The notes under the pieces: model-generated | Seen by the model: only the letters and a program-made list of their open reading frames with translations | What the model was told of the DNA's origin: nothing | The model's database searches: none | Position numbers and translations under genes: made by a program | NCBI GenBank assembly: GCA_944325605.1 | Contig: CALVAX010000002.1 | Span: 186,001-250,000 of the forward strand | Length of the DNA stretch: 64,000 nucleotides | Direction of reading: 5' to 3' | From: Candidatus Gastranaerophilales bacterium | GTDB taxonomy: Bacteria > Cyanobacteriota > Vampirovibrionia > Gastranaerophilales > Gastranaerophilaceae | Part shown: piece after piece, positions 45,686-53,869 of the stretch | Numbering within the stretch: the first letter of the stretch is position 1 | How the letters are laid out: every line of letters starts with the position of its first letter

Positions 45686-46099
45686 TTAATCACTATCCGT
45701 CAAATTATCCACAATTTTATCAATAATGTCTTTATCTATATTTGTCCTTTTTTCTATTGTTCGAATAAAACTTTCAATATTCATCGGTTCTTTTTCTTTT
45801 CTTACAACACTTTCAAGTAAGTTTGTAAATTTATATATTCTTGAAGGCTCTATGTTGTGATTATTCTGTAGATCAACATTAAAACTTTGAAGCATATATT
45901 TGGCTTGTATAAACGTATCTTCTTTGGAAAGACTAAAATGTTCAATAAATTCTTTTCTTTTACCAGACCAGTCTCCATCTTTTTTCCAACGTTTTATAGT
46001 TCTTTCGTGTACTCCTATTCTTCTTGCAATTTCAGCAACTGTAATAAATTTTTCAACATACATATTTTCTGCAATCGCATAATACTTATCTTTTTTCAC
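45686..46099 (-). CDS. HTH DNA-binding protein of the transposon
   Basis: A 137-residue protein starting with GTG (AGAGG five bases upstream). Residues 17-45 form a helix-turn-helix (ITVAEIARRIGVHERTIKRWKKDGDW) of the phage small-terminase/Mu gp27 type. The C-terminal part is helical (IESFIRTIEKRTNIDKDIIDKIVDNL). In Mu-like elements such HTH proteins may be regulators or DNA-recognition proteins. A 23-codon frame lies immediately upstream and may be co-translated. Confidence 0.75.
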   Translation of the reverse strand: MKKDKYYAIAENMYVEKFITVAEIARRIGVHERTIKRWKKDGDWSGKRKEFIEHFSLSKEDTFIQAKYMLQSFNVDLQNNHNIEPSRIYKFTNLLESVVRKEKEPMNIESFIRTIEKRTNIDKDIIDKIVDNLTDSD

Positions 46100-46108
46100 T
46101 TTTTCCTC

Positions 46109-46180
46109 TTAGTTAATATACTTTTTATTTCGTTCTGCTAATATTTTATCGGTTTCATAAAAGTATAAGGTTTCTTTCAT
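46109..46180 (-). CDS. Possible leader peptide (23 aa) before the HTH gene
   Basis: ATG at 46180 is preceded by AAGGAT at a suitable distance and encodes MKETLYFYETDKILAERNKK plus three more residues. Its stop codon lies 9 bases before the GTG of the HTH gene, and the ribosome site of that gene overlaps this stop. Size and position fit a small protein or attenuator, but chance is not excluded. Confidence 0.4.
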   Translation of the reverse strand: MKETLYFYETDKILAERNKKYIN

Positions 46181-46631
46181 AAATATCCTTATTTTAGCGT
46201 TATTAAAATCTCTTTTAAAGCCCACTTAACATTCCGACATAAAATTTGTGACAATTTTAAAAGCTAAAATGCAGTAATAATAAGAATTTTTAAAAATGCT
46301 ATTTTTACAATATTCACCTCAAACACTTTATCTATCTGCTTTATAAAAAAGACAAATATTTGTCCTGTTTTTTACGAAGAAATATGAAGTGGTCTTGACG
46401 AAATTTGTATTTGTATATAATAGCTATCAATTTTTATTATATTTACTTCTACAGAATAATAAACAGGTGACAATTTTCAGTCGGGGAAATTTCCCCGCAA
46501 GTTAACTTCAAAATCCGCTCTATACTTTAAAAAATATTTTCAAGAAATAAGTATAAAAACTCCAAAATACTCGTTGCCAAAGGAATGCAACCCAAAAATA
46601 AAATCGGGGAAAAGTTTATGAAGTTCTATTA
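46181..46631. other. Non-coding control-like region of the transposon
   Basis: About 450 AT-rich bases without a gene. It contains a perfect 16-bp palindrome CGGGGAAATTTCCCCG (46484-46499) and a second TCGGGGAAAA at about 46602. A plus-strand TTGACG ... TATAAT pair lies at about 46393-46419 (spacer about 15, short) with no plus-strand gene nearby. It could drive a small RNA or serve as an operator. Confidence 0.5.
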
Positions 46632-47297
46632 CTAAAATCCTGCTAATAGTTTTAAGTCATAATACAAATCCTTAAACTCTCTTTTTCTTCGCCATAAGGT
46701 TTCTGCTATTTTACAGTTCAAATTACTAGCCATTTTATTATGTGTTAAATTCCTTGAAAGATAGCAATAAATAGTTGTAAACTCTGCTTTTTGGTCTGTA
46801 GAAAAGGTTTTATCCTCAGATGATTTTAAAAGATTTTCAGATACAAAAATTTGATTGCAGTATAAGTATAAATATACTTCTTGATTAAAAAACTTTCTAT
46901 GACGTGCTTTTTGTGGAGATTTTAGATAGTAGAAATCTAATTTCTGTTTTTGCCTTTGGTAAATCAAAGTTCTGAATATTGTATAAAAGCTTTGAATTTG
47001 GTTTTCACCAATATTTGCAATATTAGATGCTTTTATCGAATTTATGTTTTCACAAAAACACCTTAATACAATATCATTTATTATTGCAGGGTATGTTTTA
47101 AATATAGAATATTTTTGAACTGAAAGTTTACTTTTTTGAAACAAATATTCATTTTCTTGCTTTATTAATTTATTTTCATCAACAAATTTTGACAATATCG
47201 GTAAAAGTTCTGCTTTAGGGACTTCTGATAAAATTTCTAAATTCTCAAGCGTAAATTTGTTGAGTCTTTTGCAAAGTTTCAATATTTGTTCTTCCAT
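46632..47297 (-). CDS. Third transposition-operon protein, unknown
   Basis: A 221-residue protein whose start (AAGGAAAC about 8 bases before ATG) lies 53 bases inside the end of the MuB-like gene. The N-terminus (ILKLCKRLNKFTLENLEILSEV...LLPILSKFVDENKLI) looks like a winged helix. The rest is helical and basic, with KMASNLNCKIAETLWRRKREFKDLY near the end. Its position after muA and muB suggests a role in transposition or target choice. The zinc-binding pattern of TniQ is not seen. No known family recognised. Confidence 0.7.
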   Translation of the reverse strand: MEEQILKLCKRLNKFTLENLEILSEVPKAELLPILSKFVDENKLIKQENEYLFQKSKLSVQKYSIFKTYPAIINDIVLRCFCENINSIKASNIANIGENQIQSFYTIFRTLIYQRQKQKLDFYYLKSPQKARHRKFFNQEVYLYLYCNQIFVSENLLKSSEDKTFSTDQKAEFTTIYCYLSRNLTHNKMASNLNCKIAETLWRRKREFKDLYYDLKLLAGF

Positions 47298-47973
47298 ATA
47301 GCAGTTTCCTTAAAATATTTTCATCAATCTGTTTTAATTGATTTGTAATCGCAAGTTTTTCTATTTTATTTATCAATTTAACAATTTGTCTAAATTGGTT
47401 AACTCTTGTTGCAAGGTATTCTATGCCATCAGGTGTAAAAGGGATTTGCGTTAATTCATTCAAAATCTGTTTTACATCTTCAAAATCATATCGTTCAAAC
47501 TTAAATGACTTATAAATCCTGTCTATAATATGAGGATATCTTGAAAGTTTTTTATCAATGTTGCCCATTCCAACAAGCACTAAAGGACAAGAAGTTGTAT
47601 CATACAAATCTCTCAGTGTTTCTATTGTATTTCTTTCAAGCAAGTAATCTACTTCGTCAATTATTATAGGTTTTGGATTTTCTTTAAGTTTCTTCTCTAT
47701 TAAATTAAAAGTTTCCTGAATATGCCAAAACGGTTCTTCTCCTAATTCTTCTGCAATTTCTGATAATAGCCATCTGCTTGTCATTCCCTGGTTTGCTCTC
47801 ACATATATACAATCATTTTTAAAAGTCCACCATTTAATTGTTTCAGATTTGCCAAGTCCGTATTCACCAAACACCAGAACTATTTTAGGAATATTCGCCG
47901 GAAGCTGCTTTACTTCTTCCATCAAGGCTACAAACTTTTTGACATTTTTGGTTCTTACAAATACTTTATTCAT
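47245..47973 (-). CDS. MuB-like AAA ATPase, transposition target protein
   Basis: A 242-residue AAA+ ATPase. Walker A GEYGLGKS is at 36-43 and Walker B PIIIDEVDYLL at 102-112; sensor-like VGMGNIDKKL follows. In Mu, B binds target DNA and delivers it to the transposase, and TnsC plays the same role in Tn7. It starts 2 bases after the transposase stop, with the ribosome site (CGGAGC) inside the transposase gene's last codons. Length is shorter than Mu B (312 aa). Confidence 0.88.
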   Translation of the reverse strand: MNKVFVRTKNVKKFVALMEEVKQLPANIPKIVLVFGEYGLGKSETIKWWTFKNDCIYVRANQGMTSRWLLSEIAEELGEEPFWHIQETFNLIEKKLKENPKPIIIDEVDYLLERNTIETLRDLYDTTSCPLVLVGMGNIDKKLSRYPHIIDRIYKSFKFERYDFEDVKQILNELTQIPFTPDGIEYLATRVNQFRQIVKLINKIEKLAITNQLKQIDENILRKLLYGRTNIETLQKTQQIYA

Positions 47974-47975
47974 TT

Positions 47976-49955
47976 TTATGCTCCGTATAAATTGTTATAT
48001 TCATCACTGTTTAAATACTTTTCAAGCCACTTCCGTTGTTCGGGATTAGTGCAGCCATATTTCATTAACCATTCATATTTTTCATAATCAGCATTAAATA
48101 CTGGAATATTCATTTGCTGTTCCCGAAAGTTTAATTTGCGTTTTAGTGGTGTTTTAGGCTGTTCAAATTTTTCAATTTCAATAACTTCTTCCTGTTCAAT
48201 CTCTATAGCTTCTGCTTTTTCTTTAGGGAAATACTTTAAGAACTCTTTTTTCACTCTCTTAAATCTGCGTTGCTGTTTTTGTATTTGTTGCTTAAATTGT
48301 TCCATATCTTTTACTGTTCCTAAATGATTTGCCATTGGATGAACTTTTTCAACTTGTCTTGCGATACATAAAAATTCACCTTTTATTGAATATACAAGGA
48401 CTTTTGAAAGGTCAAACAAACTGTATTTTATAAATACTTTTTCTCTTAAATCCAATAAATAATCACTCCTATAATGCATTCCAAGAAATGTTATTCCATG
48501 TTTATTTATTGTCCTTGCTTCTGTTTTCATCATAAGGTCGTTCAAAATACTTTTATCAATGTTCTCTTTTGAAATATCATTTAACATCTCTTGAATAGTT
48601 TTTGAACGGTTATTAGGACAAGGTTTTGAATTATGGTAATCTAACCAGCAATCTATAAATTTTATTATTTCTTGAATAGTTGGAATATAGTTTTTTGTTA
48701 ACTTATTATGCATATCTTTATGAAGTTTTTCTCCTCGTTTCATCCAAGCCGGTTTATTTTCAACACTTGTTCCTATATAACTTGTCATCATTTTTTCAAA
48801 CTCTTCTTGAAATTCAAGGAAGAATCTTTCAATAACTTTTGCTCTTGCATTATATGGTTTTGCAAAAACTGATTTTATTCCGAGTTTTGCATAAATCCCA
48901 TTAAATCCTGCTTCATCAAAATCTATATTTTGAAAATATTTTGCTTTAAAAGCTTTTCCGTTATCTTGATAAACTACTTTAGGAATCAAGCCTAGATTTA
49001 AAATAGAATTTCTTAATGCACTTGCTATGCATTGAGTATTTTCACTCATCATAATTTCATATCCGACTAATGCTGTTGATTTCCAATCTAAAAAGCCGAC
49101 CAAAGTTGCTCTGGTCGGCTTTCCTGTAAATGGATTGATTATTTGAAAATTGAGAACATGTCCATCAGCTATCAAAACATCTCCTACTTCAATTTTAGAA
49201 ATATCTCGTTCTATATACGGTTCAATTTTATCGTGATATGCTTTTTCACCTTCTCTAAATAAAATCCACTTTGAATAATTGTTTTTCTTAAAATTCTCTG
49301 CAAATCTTCTGAATGTTAGATTACAAGGAATATTTTCATATCCTCGCTTTTCAAGAATATGTTTTGTTAAATTTATAGCTTTTCCGATACTAAATTTATT
49401 CGGGTGTAACAAATATTTCAAAAATATCTGTTTCATTTCCTCATTCAAAATCGTATTATATTCACCTTGTTGATTAGTTTTGCGTTTTTGTAGAAGCCCA
49501 TCTGTTCCATAATTTTCAAACATCTTAACCCAACGATAAAGTGTACCTATAGAAATTGAACCAACAAACTTATATATTTGCGGTAAATACATTCCACTAT
49601 TGTATAAATCTAAAAATACTGAATCAGCTTCTTTTTTAGTCGAATATTTTTTACGAATATTATATAAGGCAGTTACTATATCCACTCGTGCAAGTGCTGT
49701 TAATCTTGCATTTTCTGATACAAAATTCATCTTGTTTTCAAACGGCACAATTGCTGTTGTTTTTAATTCTTCTTCATCTAATCTATCTTGTATATCCAGT
49801 TCTAATGAAGAATAAAGAATTTCATATGATTTTCCGCCTCTTACTTCAACTTCTCTTGCAATATACTTACCTTGGTTAATTGCAAGCCTTATTGAACGTG
49901 TACTTTTTAAGCCTTTTAATTCTGCAATTTTATTAATACTTATATAATCGTCCAT
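47976..49955 (-). CDS. MuA-like DDE transposase
   Basis: A 659-residue transposase close in length to Mu A (663 aa). The N-terminal HTH region (INKIAELKGLKSTRSIRLAI) matches the Mu A DNA-binding start. The RNase-H-like core has D264 (LIADGHVLNF), D331 (VYQDNGKAF) and E376 (VIERFFLEFQEEF), close to Mu A D269, D336 and E392. A beta-barrel-like domain follows at about 470-560, then a charged C-terminal tail as expected for B contact. It is the first gene of the transposition operon and reads inward from the right end. Confidence 0.93.
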   Translation of the reverse strand: MDDYISINKIAELKGLKSTRSIRLAINQGKYIAREVEVRGGKSYEILYSSLELDIQDRLDEEELKTTAIVPFENKMNFVSENARLTALARVDIVTALYNIRKKYSTKKEADSVFLDLYNSGMYLPQIYKFVGSISIGTLYRWVKMFENYGTDGLLQKRKTNQQGEYNTILNEEMKQIFLKYLLHPNKFSIGKAINLTKHILEKRGYENIPCNLTFRRFAENFKKNNYSKWILFREGEKAYHDKIEPYIERDISKIEVGDVLIADGHVLNFQIINPFTGKPTRATLVGFLDWKSTALVGYEIMMSENTQCIASALRNSILNLGLIPKVVYQDNGKAFKAKYFQNIDFDEAGFNGIYAKLGIKSVFAKPYNARAKVIERFFLEFQEEFEKMMTSYIGTSVENKPAWMKRGEKLHKDMHNKLTKNYIPTIQEIIKFIDCWLDYHNSKPCPNNRSKTIQEMLNDISKENIDKSILNDLMMKTEARTINKHGITFLGMHYRSDYLLDLREKVFIKYSLFDLSKVLVYSIKGEFLCIARQVEKVHPMANHLGTVKDMEQFKQQIQKQQRRFKRVKKEFLKYFPKEKAEAIEIEQEEVIEIEKFEQPKTPLKRKLNFREQQMNIPVFNADYEKYEWLMKYGCTNPEQRKWLEKYLNSDEYNNLYGA

Positions 49956-50301
49956 ACATACAGATTAACTCTAAAGTCGGAAAGGTGTTCCTTTTTTCCT
50001 TCTTTTGTATCATTAGAACATAATTTTATTCAATATACGAACCGGACTTTATTTACTTCAAATGTCAAATAATCGTTTTATCCGTACAAATTAGATTATG
50101 AGGACGAAATAGGCTATAACATTGGTTTTAAAATAGAAAATTTAAGACAATTCTTGGACAGTAATGAGACAATGATGACCAGTAAAAGACCGTTTTGTAA
50201 TATATAAAACGATTACTTCCGACCGCTAAAGGTCAAACACAAAGCCAACTTTGCCGAATAATCTTTTTATGCGTGCAGATAAAATGTCCCGTTAAATTAC
50301 A
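49956..50301. other. Right transposon end, non-coding
   Basis: About 345 bases with no gene. It probably holds the transposase promoter and end-binding sites. TAATCGTTTTAT occurs at about 50069 and, inverted, at about 50206. A possible minus-strand promoter is TTGAAG-18-TATATT upstream of the transposase. The terminus is ...AATTACA. Confidence 0.55.
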
Positions 50302-50324
50302 AGTGAGATATCCCTCCTTAAAAA

Positions 50325-50352
50325 AAAAAGACTTCCCGAAAGAAGTCTTTTT
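50325..50352 (-). terminator. Terminator of tRNA-Arg
   Basis: An 11-bp stem (AAAAAGACTTC / GAAGTCTTTTT) with a six-base loop; on the minus strand it is followed by a run of about ten Ts (50320-50329). The same hairpin recurs in each 122-bp repeat unit. Confidence 0.92.
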
Positions 50353-50354
50353 AT

Positions 50355-50428
<74 letters not shown>

Positions 50429-50756
50429 TTATTTAATTGTGATGTGCCTCATATTATTACACATATTTGCAGAGGTACAAAAAAATTCTATCAGATAAAT
50501 TTTTATTTTCAAGTATTAGTTTATGAGTTTTATATCGCAGTTAATACTAAAACCCTTGACTGGTCACTTAGAACTTGTTTTAAGGTTAATTAGAGAGATT
50601 CTGAAATAAATTCAGCTTGACAATATTTGTTTGTGTATCTTGCGTAAGCTGCGATATAAGTCTGTTGCTTTTGTGAAAATTTGTGAATTGCTTGAAAAAA
50701 AAACGTATTTATAGTATTTTTTTCTTAGAAAGCGGGGTAAACTCAAGGGGTTTAAC
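50429..50756. other. Intergenic region between divergent tRNA-Arg and HEAT gene
   Basis: About 330 AT-rich bases. A possible plus-strand promoter TTGAAA-17-TATTTT lies at about 50692-50720. No gene or strong structure was found. Confidence 0.5.
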
Positions 50757-51749
50757 ATGGCGGAAGACGGCAAATTAAATTTAGAGGCAATAGCTGAAAA
50801 ATATAGTTTGTTAGATACGATGAATACTTATGATTTAATTTCCCGCATAACTAAGCTGGATGAAGTTTTTTGCTCTGAAGATTTGATAAAAATTTATAAT
50901 TATATTCTGACTAATTCCAAGTCGGTTGAAGTTTTAATGCATGTAATTGCTCTTGCTGACAGATTTAGAAATTACTCTACACTTTCAGTTTTAGTTGATA
51001 TGCTGCTTTTGAAAAACACAGACAATCTAAATCCTCAGGAAAAAGAGAGTTACATAAATCTGCGTGTAATGTGCGCCAAAGCCATTGCGAATTACCGTGA
51101 TACATCAGCTGTCACTCCGCTTTTGTATTGTCTAAACAACAAGGACGAAAACTATAAAGTCCGCTTTGCCTGCGCGGATGCTCTTGGCAGAATCGGCGAC
51201 AAGTATGCTGTAGCACCTTTGATTGACGTTGTGAAAGATGAAGACGAAAAATCAGTTTATTTAAGGGAATCAGCCGCATCAGCACTTGGAATGCTCGGCG
51301 ATATGCGTGCAGTTGACCCGCTTGTAAGCATCCTTGAAACAAAACAAGGAATAATAGATAAATTTACTTTTTTGAAAGAGAGAGTAATTGAGGCTTTAGG
51401 GAAATTAAGGCTGGGGGCTGATGAGAGAGTTTTTAATGCATTGAAAATGTCTTTGATGGATGAATCCGCTCAAATTCGAATAAACGCAATAGAGGCAATA
51501 ATGGAAAGCGATCATCCTGAAGCTTATGAAACAATCAAAAGCTGCCTTTTTGATGACGATGACGAAGTTAAGAAGAATGCGCTTGTTGCACTTTACAATC
51601 TCCATGGACGTTCAGTTCTTGATGAAATTATAAGAGAACCTTTATACAGTGATGTTTTGAAGGTGGAAGCCGTTTCAATGATTGATGAATATGAAACTGA
51701 TGAAGATGAAACTTTTGCGCAGAAATTTAAAGAGGAATTAGATGGCTAA
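50757..51749 (+). CDS. HEAT-repeat protein
   Basis: A 330-residue protein made of HEAT/PBS-lyase-like helical repeats. Examples are VRFACADALGRIGDKYAVAPLIDVV, RESAASALGMLGDMRAVDPLVSIL and ERVIEALGKLRLGADERVFNAL. Such proteins are scaffolds or act on cofactor-bearing partners. The start ATG has AAGGGG about 6 bases before it. Its end overlaps the queC start by 8 bases, so they form one operon. The partner is unknown. There is no evidence for a phycobilin lyase role, since no phycobilisome genes are seen. Confidence 0.88.
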   Translation: MAEDGKLNLEAIAEKYSLLDTMNTYDLISRITKLDEVFCSEDLIKIYNYILTNSKSVEVLMHVIALADRFRNYSTLSVLVDMLLLKNTDNLNPQEKESYINLRVMCAKAIANYRDTSAVTPLLYCLNNKDENYKVRFACADALGRIGDKYAVAPLIDVVKDEDEKSVYLRESAASALGMLGDMRAVDPLVSILETKQGIIDKFTFLKERVIEALGKLRLGADERVFNALKMSLMDESAQIRINAIEAIMESDHPEAYETIKSCLFDDDDEVKKNALVALYNLHGRSVLDEIIREPLYSDVLKVEAVSMIDEYETDEDETFAQKFKEELDG

Positions 51750-52410
51750 ATCCGTAATCTTGCTGTCAGGCGGTCTTGATTCGCTTGTGAGTCTGGGGTT
51801 GACTTTCCAAAAATATAACGTAAAACTGGCATTAACCTTTGATTACGGACAGAAGGCCGCGGCAACGGAAATAAAAGCTTCCTCAAAAATCTGCGAATAT
51901 TATAATATCGAACATAAAGTTGTAAAATTGGACTTTTTAAAAGAAATAACGCATACTTCTTTGTGTTCGGAAGGCAGTGTGCCAACCGGCGAAGAACTTT
52001 TGAACCCTGAACAAAGTGCAAAAAATGTCTGGGTGCCGAACAGAAACGGTTTGTTTTTGAATATTGCGGCGAGTTTTGCTGACAGTGAAGGTTTTGATTA
52101 TATAATTATCGGAGCAAATTTAGAAGAGAGCGCAACTTTTCCGGACAATACGAAAGAATTTACTGCACGTGCCGAGAAATTGTTTGAATATTCAACACAG
52201 AAACATCCGAAAGTTCTTGCGCCCTTGATAAATTGCACTAAGAATGATATAGTGAAGCTGGCGGTTGAAAATGCAATTCCGCTGAATTATGTGCAAAGCT
52301 GCTACCTCGGAGGCGACAGGCATTGCGGCAAGTGTGAGTCCTGTATGAGATTAAAAAATGCTTTGTTGTATAATGATTATACGGATATAGTGAAAGAATT
52401 GTTTGATTAA
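51742..52410 (+). CDS. queC: 7-cyano-7-deazaguanine synthase
   Basis: A 222-residue ATP-dependent enzyme making preQ0 in queuosine (or 7-deazaguanine DNA) synthesis. The PP-loop SGGLDSLVSLG is at residues 7-17, LTFDYGQKA follows, and the C-terminal zinc site is CYLGGDRHCGKCESCMRLKNA. It overlaps the HEAT gene and is followed 15 bases later by a DUF366 gene. The other que genes are not in this window. Confidence 0.95.
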   Translation: MAKSVILLSGGLDSLVSLGLTFQKYNVKLALTFDYGQKAAATEIKASSKICEYYNIEHKVVKLDFLKEITHTSLCSEGSVPTGEELLNPEQSAKNVWVPNRNGLFLNIAASFADSEGFDYIIIGANLEESATFPDNTKEFTARAEKLFEYSTQKHPKVLAPLINCTKNDIVKLAVENAIPLNYVQSCYLGGDRHCGKCESCMRLKNALLYNDYTDIVKELFD

Positions 52411-52425
52411 ATCTAAGGTAAGACA

Positions 52426-52986
52426 ATGATTATGAAATGCAAACTTATAGATAATGAAATAAAATACGAAGGATTTCAGCTTTGCCCGCACTGGATTTAT
52501 AAAAATTTTAAGATACAGGGAGATGCAATAGTTGCATTCACCGGCGAATGCGAGGTTAAGCTTGATGAAATGGTTGATATAGAGGACGTTATAAATAACG
52601 AACCAATATACAGCAAAAATATGCTGAGTTTCATCACCGAGCAATTTAATGTAGATTTGGTTGAAGGTGTTTTCAGGCAGCGGCTTTTGATTTGTGTAAT
52701 TAAAGAAGCACTCGAAAAGCGGGGAATAAAAGTCGTAAGAAGCGGGGATGACCTGTTTGTAAATGATAAAAAATTAACAGTATCAATTGCGACAAAATCT
52801 TTGACTTCAATATTAATTCATACCGGAGTGAACATAAATTCCGAAGGCGCTCCGGTGAAAGCCTGCGGATTGGAAAATGACCTTGGCATTAGAGATATTA
52901 AAGAATTAGCAGAAGAAATTATGGAAAATTATGCAAACGAACTTGAGGACATTGTTCTTGCAAGTACAAAAGTAAGAGGAGTGTAA
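52426..52986 (+). CDS. DUF366-family protein
   Basis: A 186-residue protein of the DUF366 type: GFQLCPHWIYKNFKIQGDAIVAF near the N-terminus, MVDIEDVINNEPIYSKNML, FRQRLLICVIKEALEKRGI, RSGDDLFVNDKKLTVSIAT and SILIHTGVNI. The biochemical function is not established. The queC neighbour suggests a link with 7-deazaguanine metabolism (inference). The start could be ATG 52426 or 52432. It ends two bases before the SPOR gene. Confidence 0.82.
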   Translation: MIMKCKLIDNEIKYEGFQLCPHWIYKNFKIQGDAIVAFTGECEVKLDEMVDIEDVINNEPIYSKNMLSFITEQFNVDLVEGVFRQRLLICVIKEALEKRGIKVVRSGDDLFVNDKKLTVSIATKSLTSILIHTGVNINSEGAPVKACGLENDLGIRDIKELAEEIMENYANELEDIVLASTKVRGV

Positions 52987-52988
52987 CA

Positions 52989-53759
52989 GTGGAAGAACAG
53001 CCTAGACAAATTGTTAATCCGGATCATATAAGCTACAGAGAGTATAAAAAAAGATTATCAAAAAATCCTCATCAGGGATTAGTTTTATTTATTTCTGCAT
53101 TTTTTATATTGCTGCTGGCATTTTTGGGTTGTGCAAAGATTATGTCGCCGGATGTTGACATTGCAATAGGAGATGAGCCTGAAGTTACATACGAAGAGGA
53201 AGGCATTGTCCGCGGCAATGTTGACGACAGGCTGAAAAAAATTCAGGAAGAAGATAATAAGGCAGATACCCCGGAAACAACTATTGACACGTCTTTGGAT
53301 GAAAAAGTTATAATTCCGGATAATAAGGAGGAAAATGCAGACTCTCAAGCTGATGCTCCTATTGTATTGGAACAGCCTCAAAACCAGCCGGAAACAGTGC
53401 AAACCCCTGACACAACAACTCCTGCACCTGCGCCGGCTCCGGCACCGGAAAAAGTTCAGTCTGCAGAAACCAAGCTTCCGGTCGTATCAGAAAATATTCA
53501 TCAGACAAACCCTGTACCTGTGCCAGCTCCGGCGCCTAAAACTTACAAGGTTTACGTAGGCAGTTATTCCTCTGCCGCTCAGGCTGAAGTTGCAAAAGGT
53601 ATTATTTCAGAATCAGGAGCCGGTATCAGCGTGTTTGTAAAAAATATAAACGGATCTTTTACGCTTCAGGCAGGTTCTTTCAGTACAGCTGAAAAGGCCC
53701 AGAGTGTTGCAAATGATTTGCTGAAAAACAATTTTCCCGCACGGGTTGTCGCAGAATAA
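52989..53759 (+). CDS. SPOR-domain membrane protein
   Basis: A 256-residue protein with GTG start (AGGAG about 8 bases upstream). Residues 27-47 (LVLFISAFFILLLAFLGCA) form one transmembrane helix. A Pro/Ala/Glu-rich linker follows (APAPAPAPEK), then a SPOR domain at about 178-256 (TYKVYVGSYSSAAQAEVAK, SFTLQAGSFSTAEKAQSVA). SPOR domains bind denuded peptidoglycan at division sites, so this is probably a cell-envelope or division protein. The N-terminus is in the cytoplasm by the positive-inside rule. Confidence 0.9.
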   Translation: MEEQPRQIVNPDHISYREYKKRLSKNPHQGLVLFISAFFILLLAFLGCAKIMSPDVDIAIGDEPEVTYEEEGIVRGNVDDRLKKIQEEDNKADTPETTIDTSLDEKVIIPDNKEENADSQADAPIVLEQPQNQPETVQTPDTTTPAPAPAPAPEKVQSAETKLPVVSENIHQTNPVPVPAPAPKTYKVYVGSYSSAAQAEVAKGIISESGAGISVFVKNINGSFTLQAGSFSTAEKAQSVANDLLKNNFPARVVAE

Positions 53760-53869
53760 AAATCTGACTTCTTGAAAATGTTTGTGATAGAATGTTTACG
53801 TCAGAGAGAAGGGATATTTTCCCGAAACTTTAAAAAAGATTAACTAAAGTCGATATATAAGGAGAAGTT

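Larger units (their letters stand above)
34933..50301. mobile_element. Mu-like transposon carrying DarTG and a type I RM operon
   Basis: The element is 15,369 bp. It starts TGTAAAGAAAC and ends with the inverse of TGTAATTTAAC, giving TG...CA termini. It is flanked by direct repeats AGTGA (34928-34932 and 50302-50306). Removing the element and one AGTGA rebuilds an exact 122-bp repeat unit (76 + 46 bases), which fixes both ends to the base. Phage Mu and its relatives make 5-bp duplications and use TG/CA ends. MuA- and MuB-like genes at the right end agree. The interior is more AT-rich than its surroundings. No phage structural genes are present. Confidence 0.93.

Noticed and set aside
34933-50301. 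CRISPR-associated transposon (type V-K), because of MuA/TnsB-like and MuB/TnsC-like genes next to a tRNA
   Set aside because: No Cas12k or other Cas gene, no CRISPR repeats and no TniQ zinc ribbon are present; the transposase and ATPase fit Mu A/B better.
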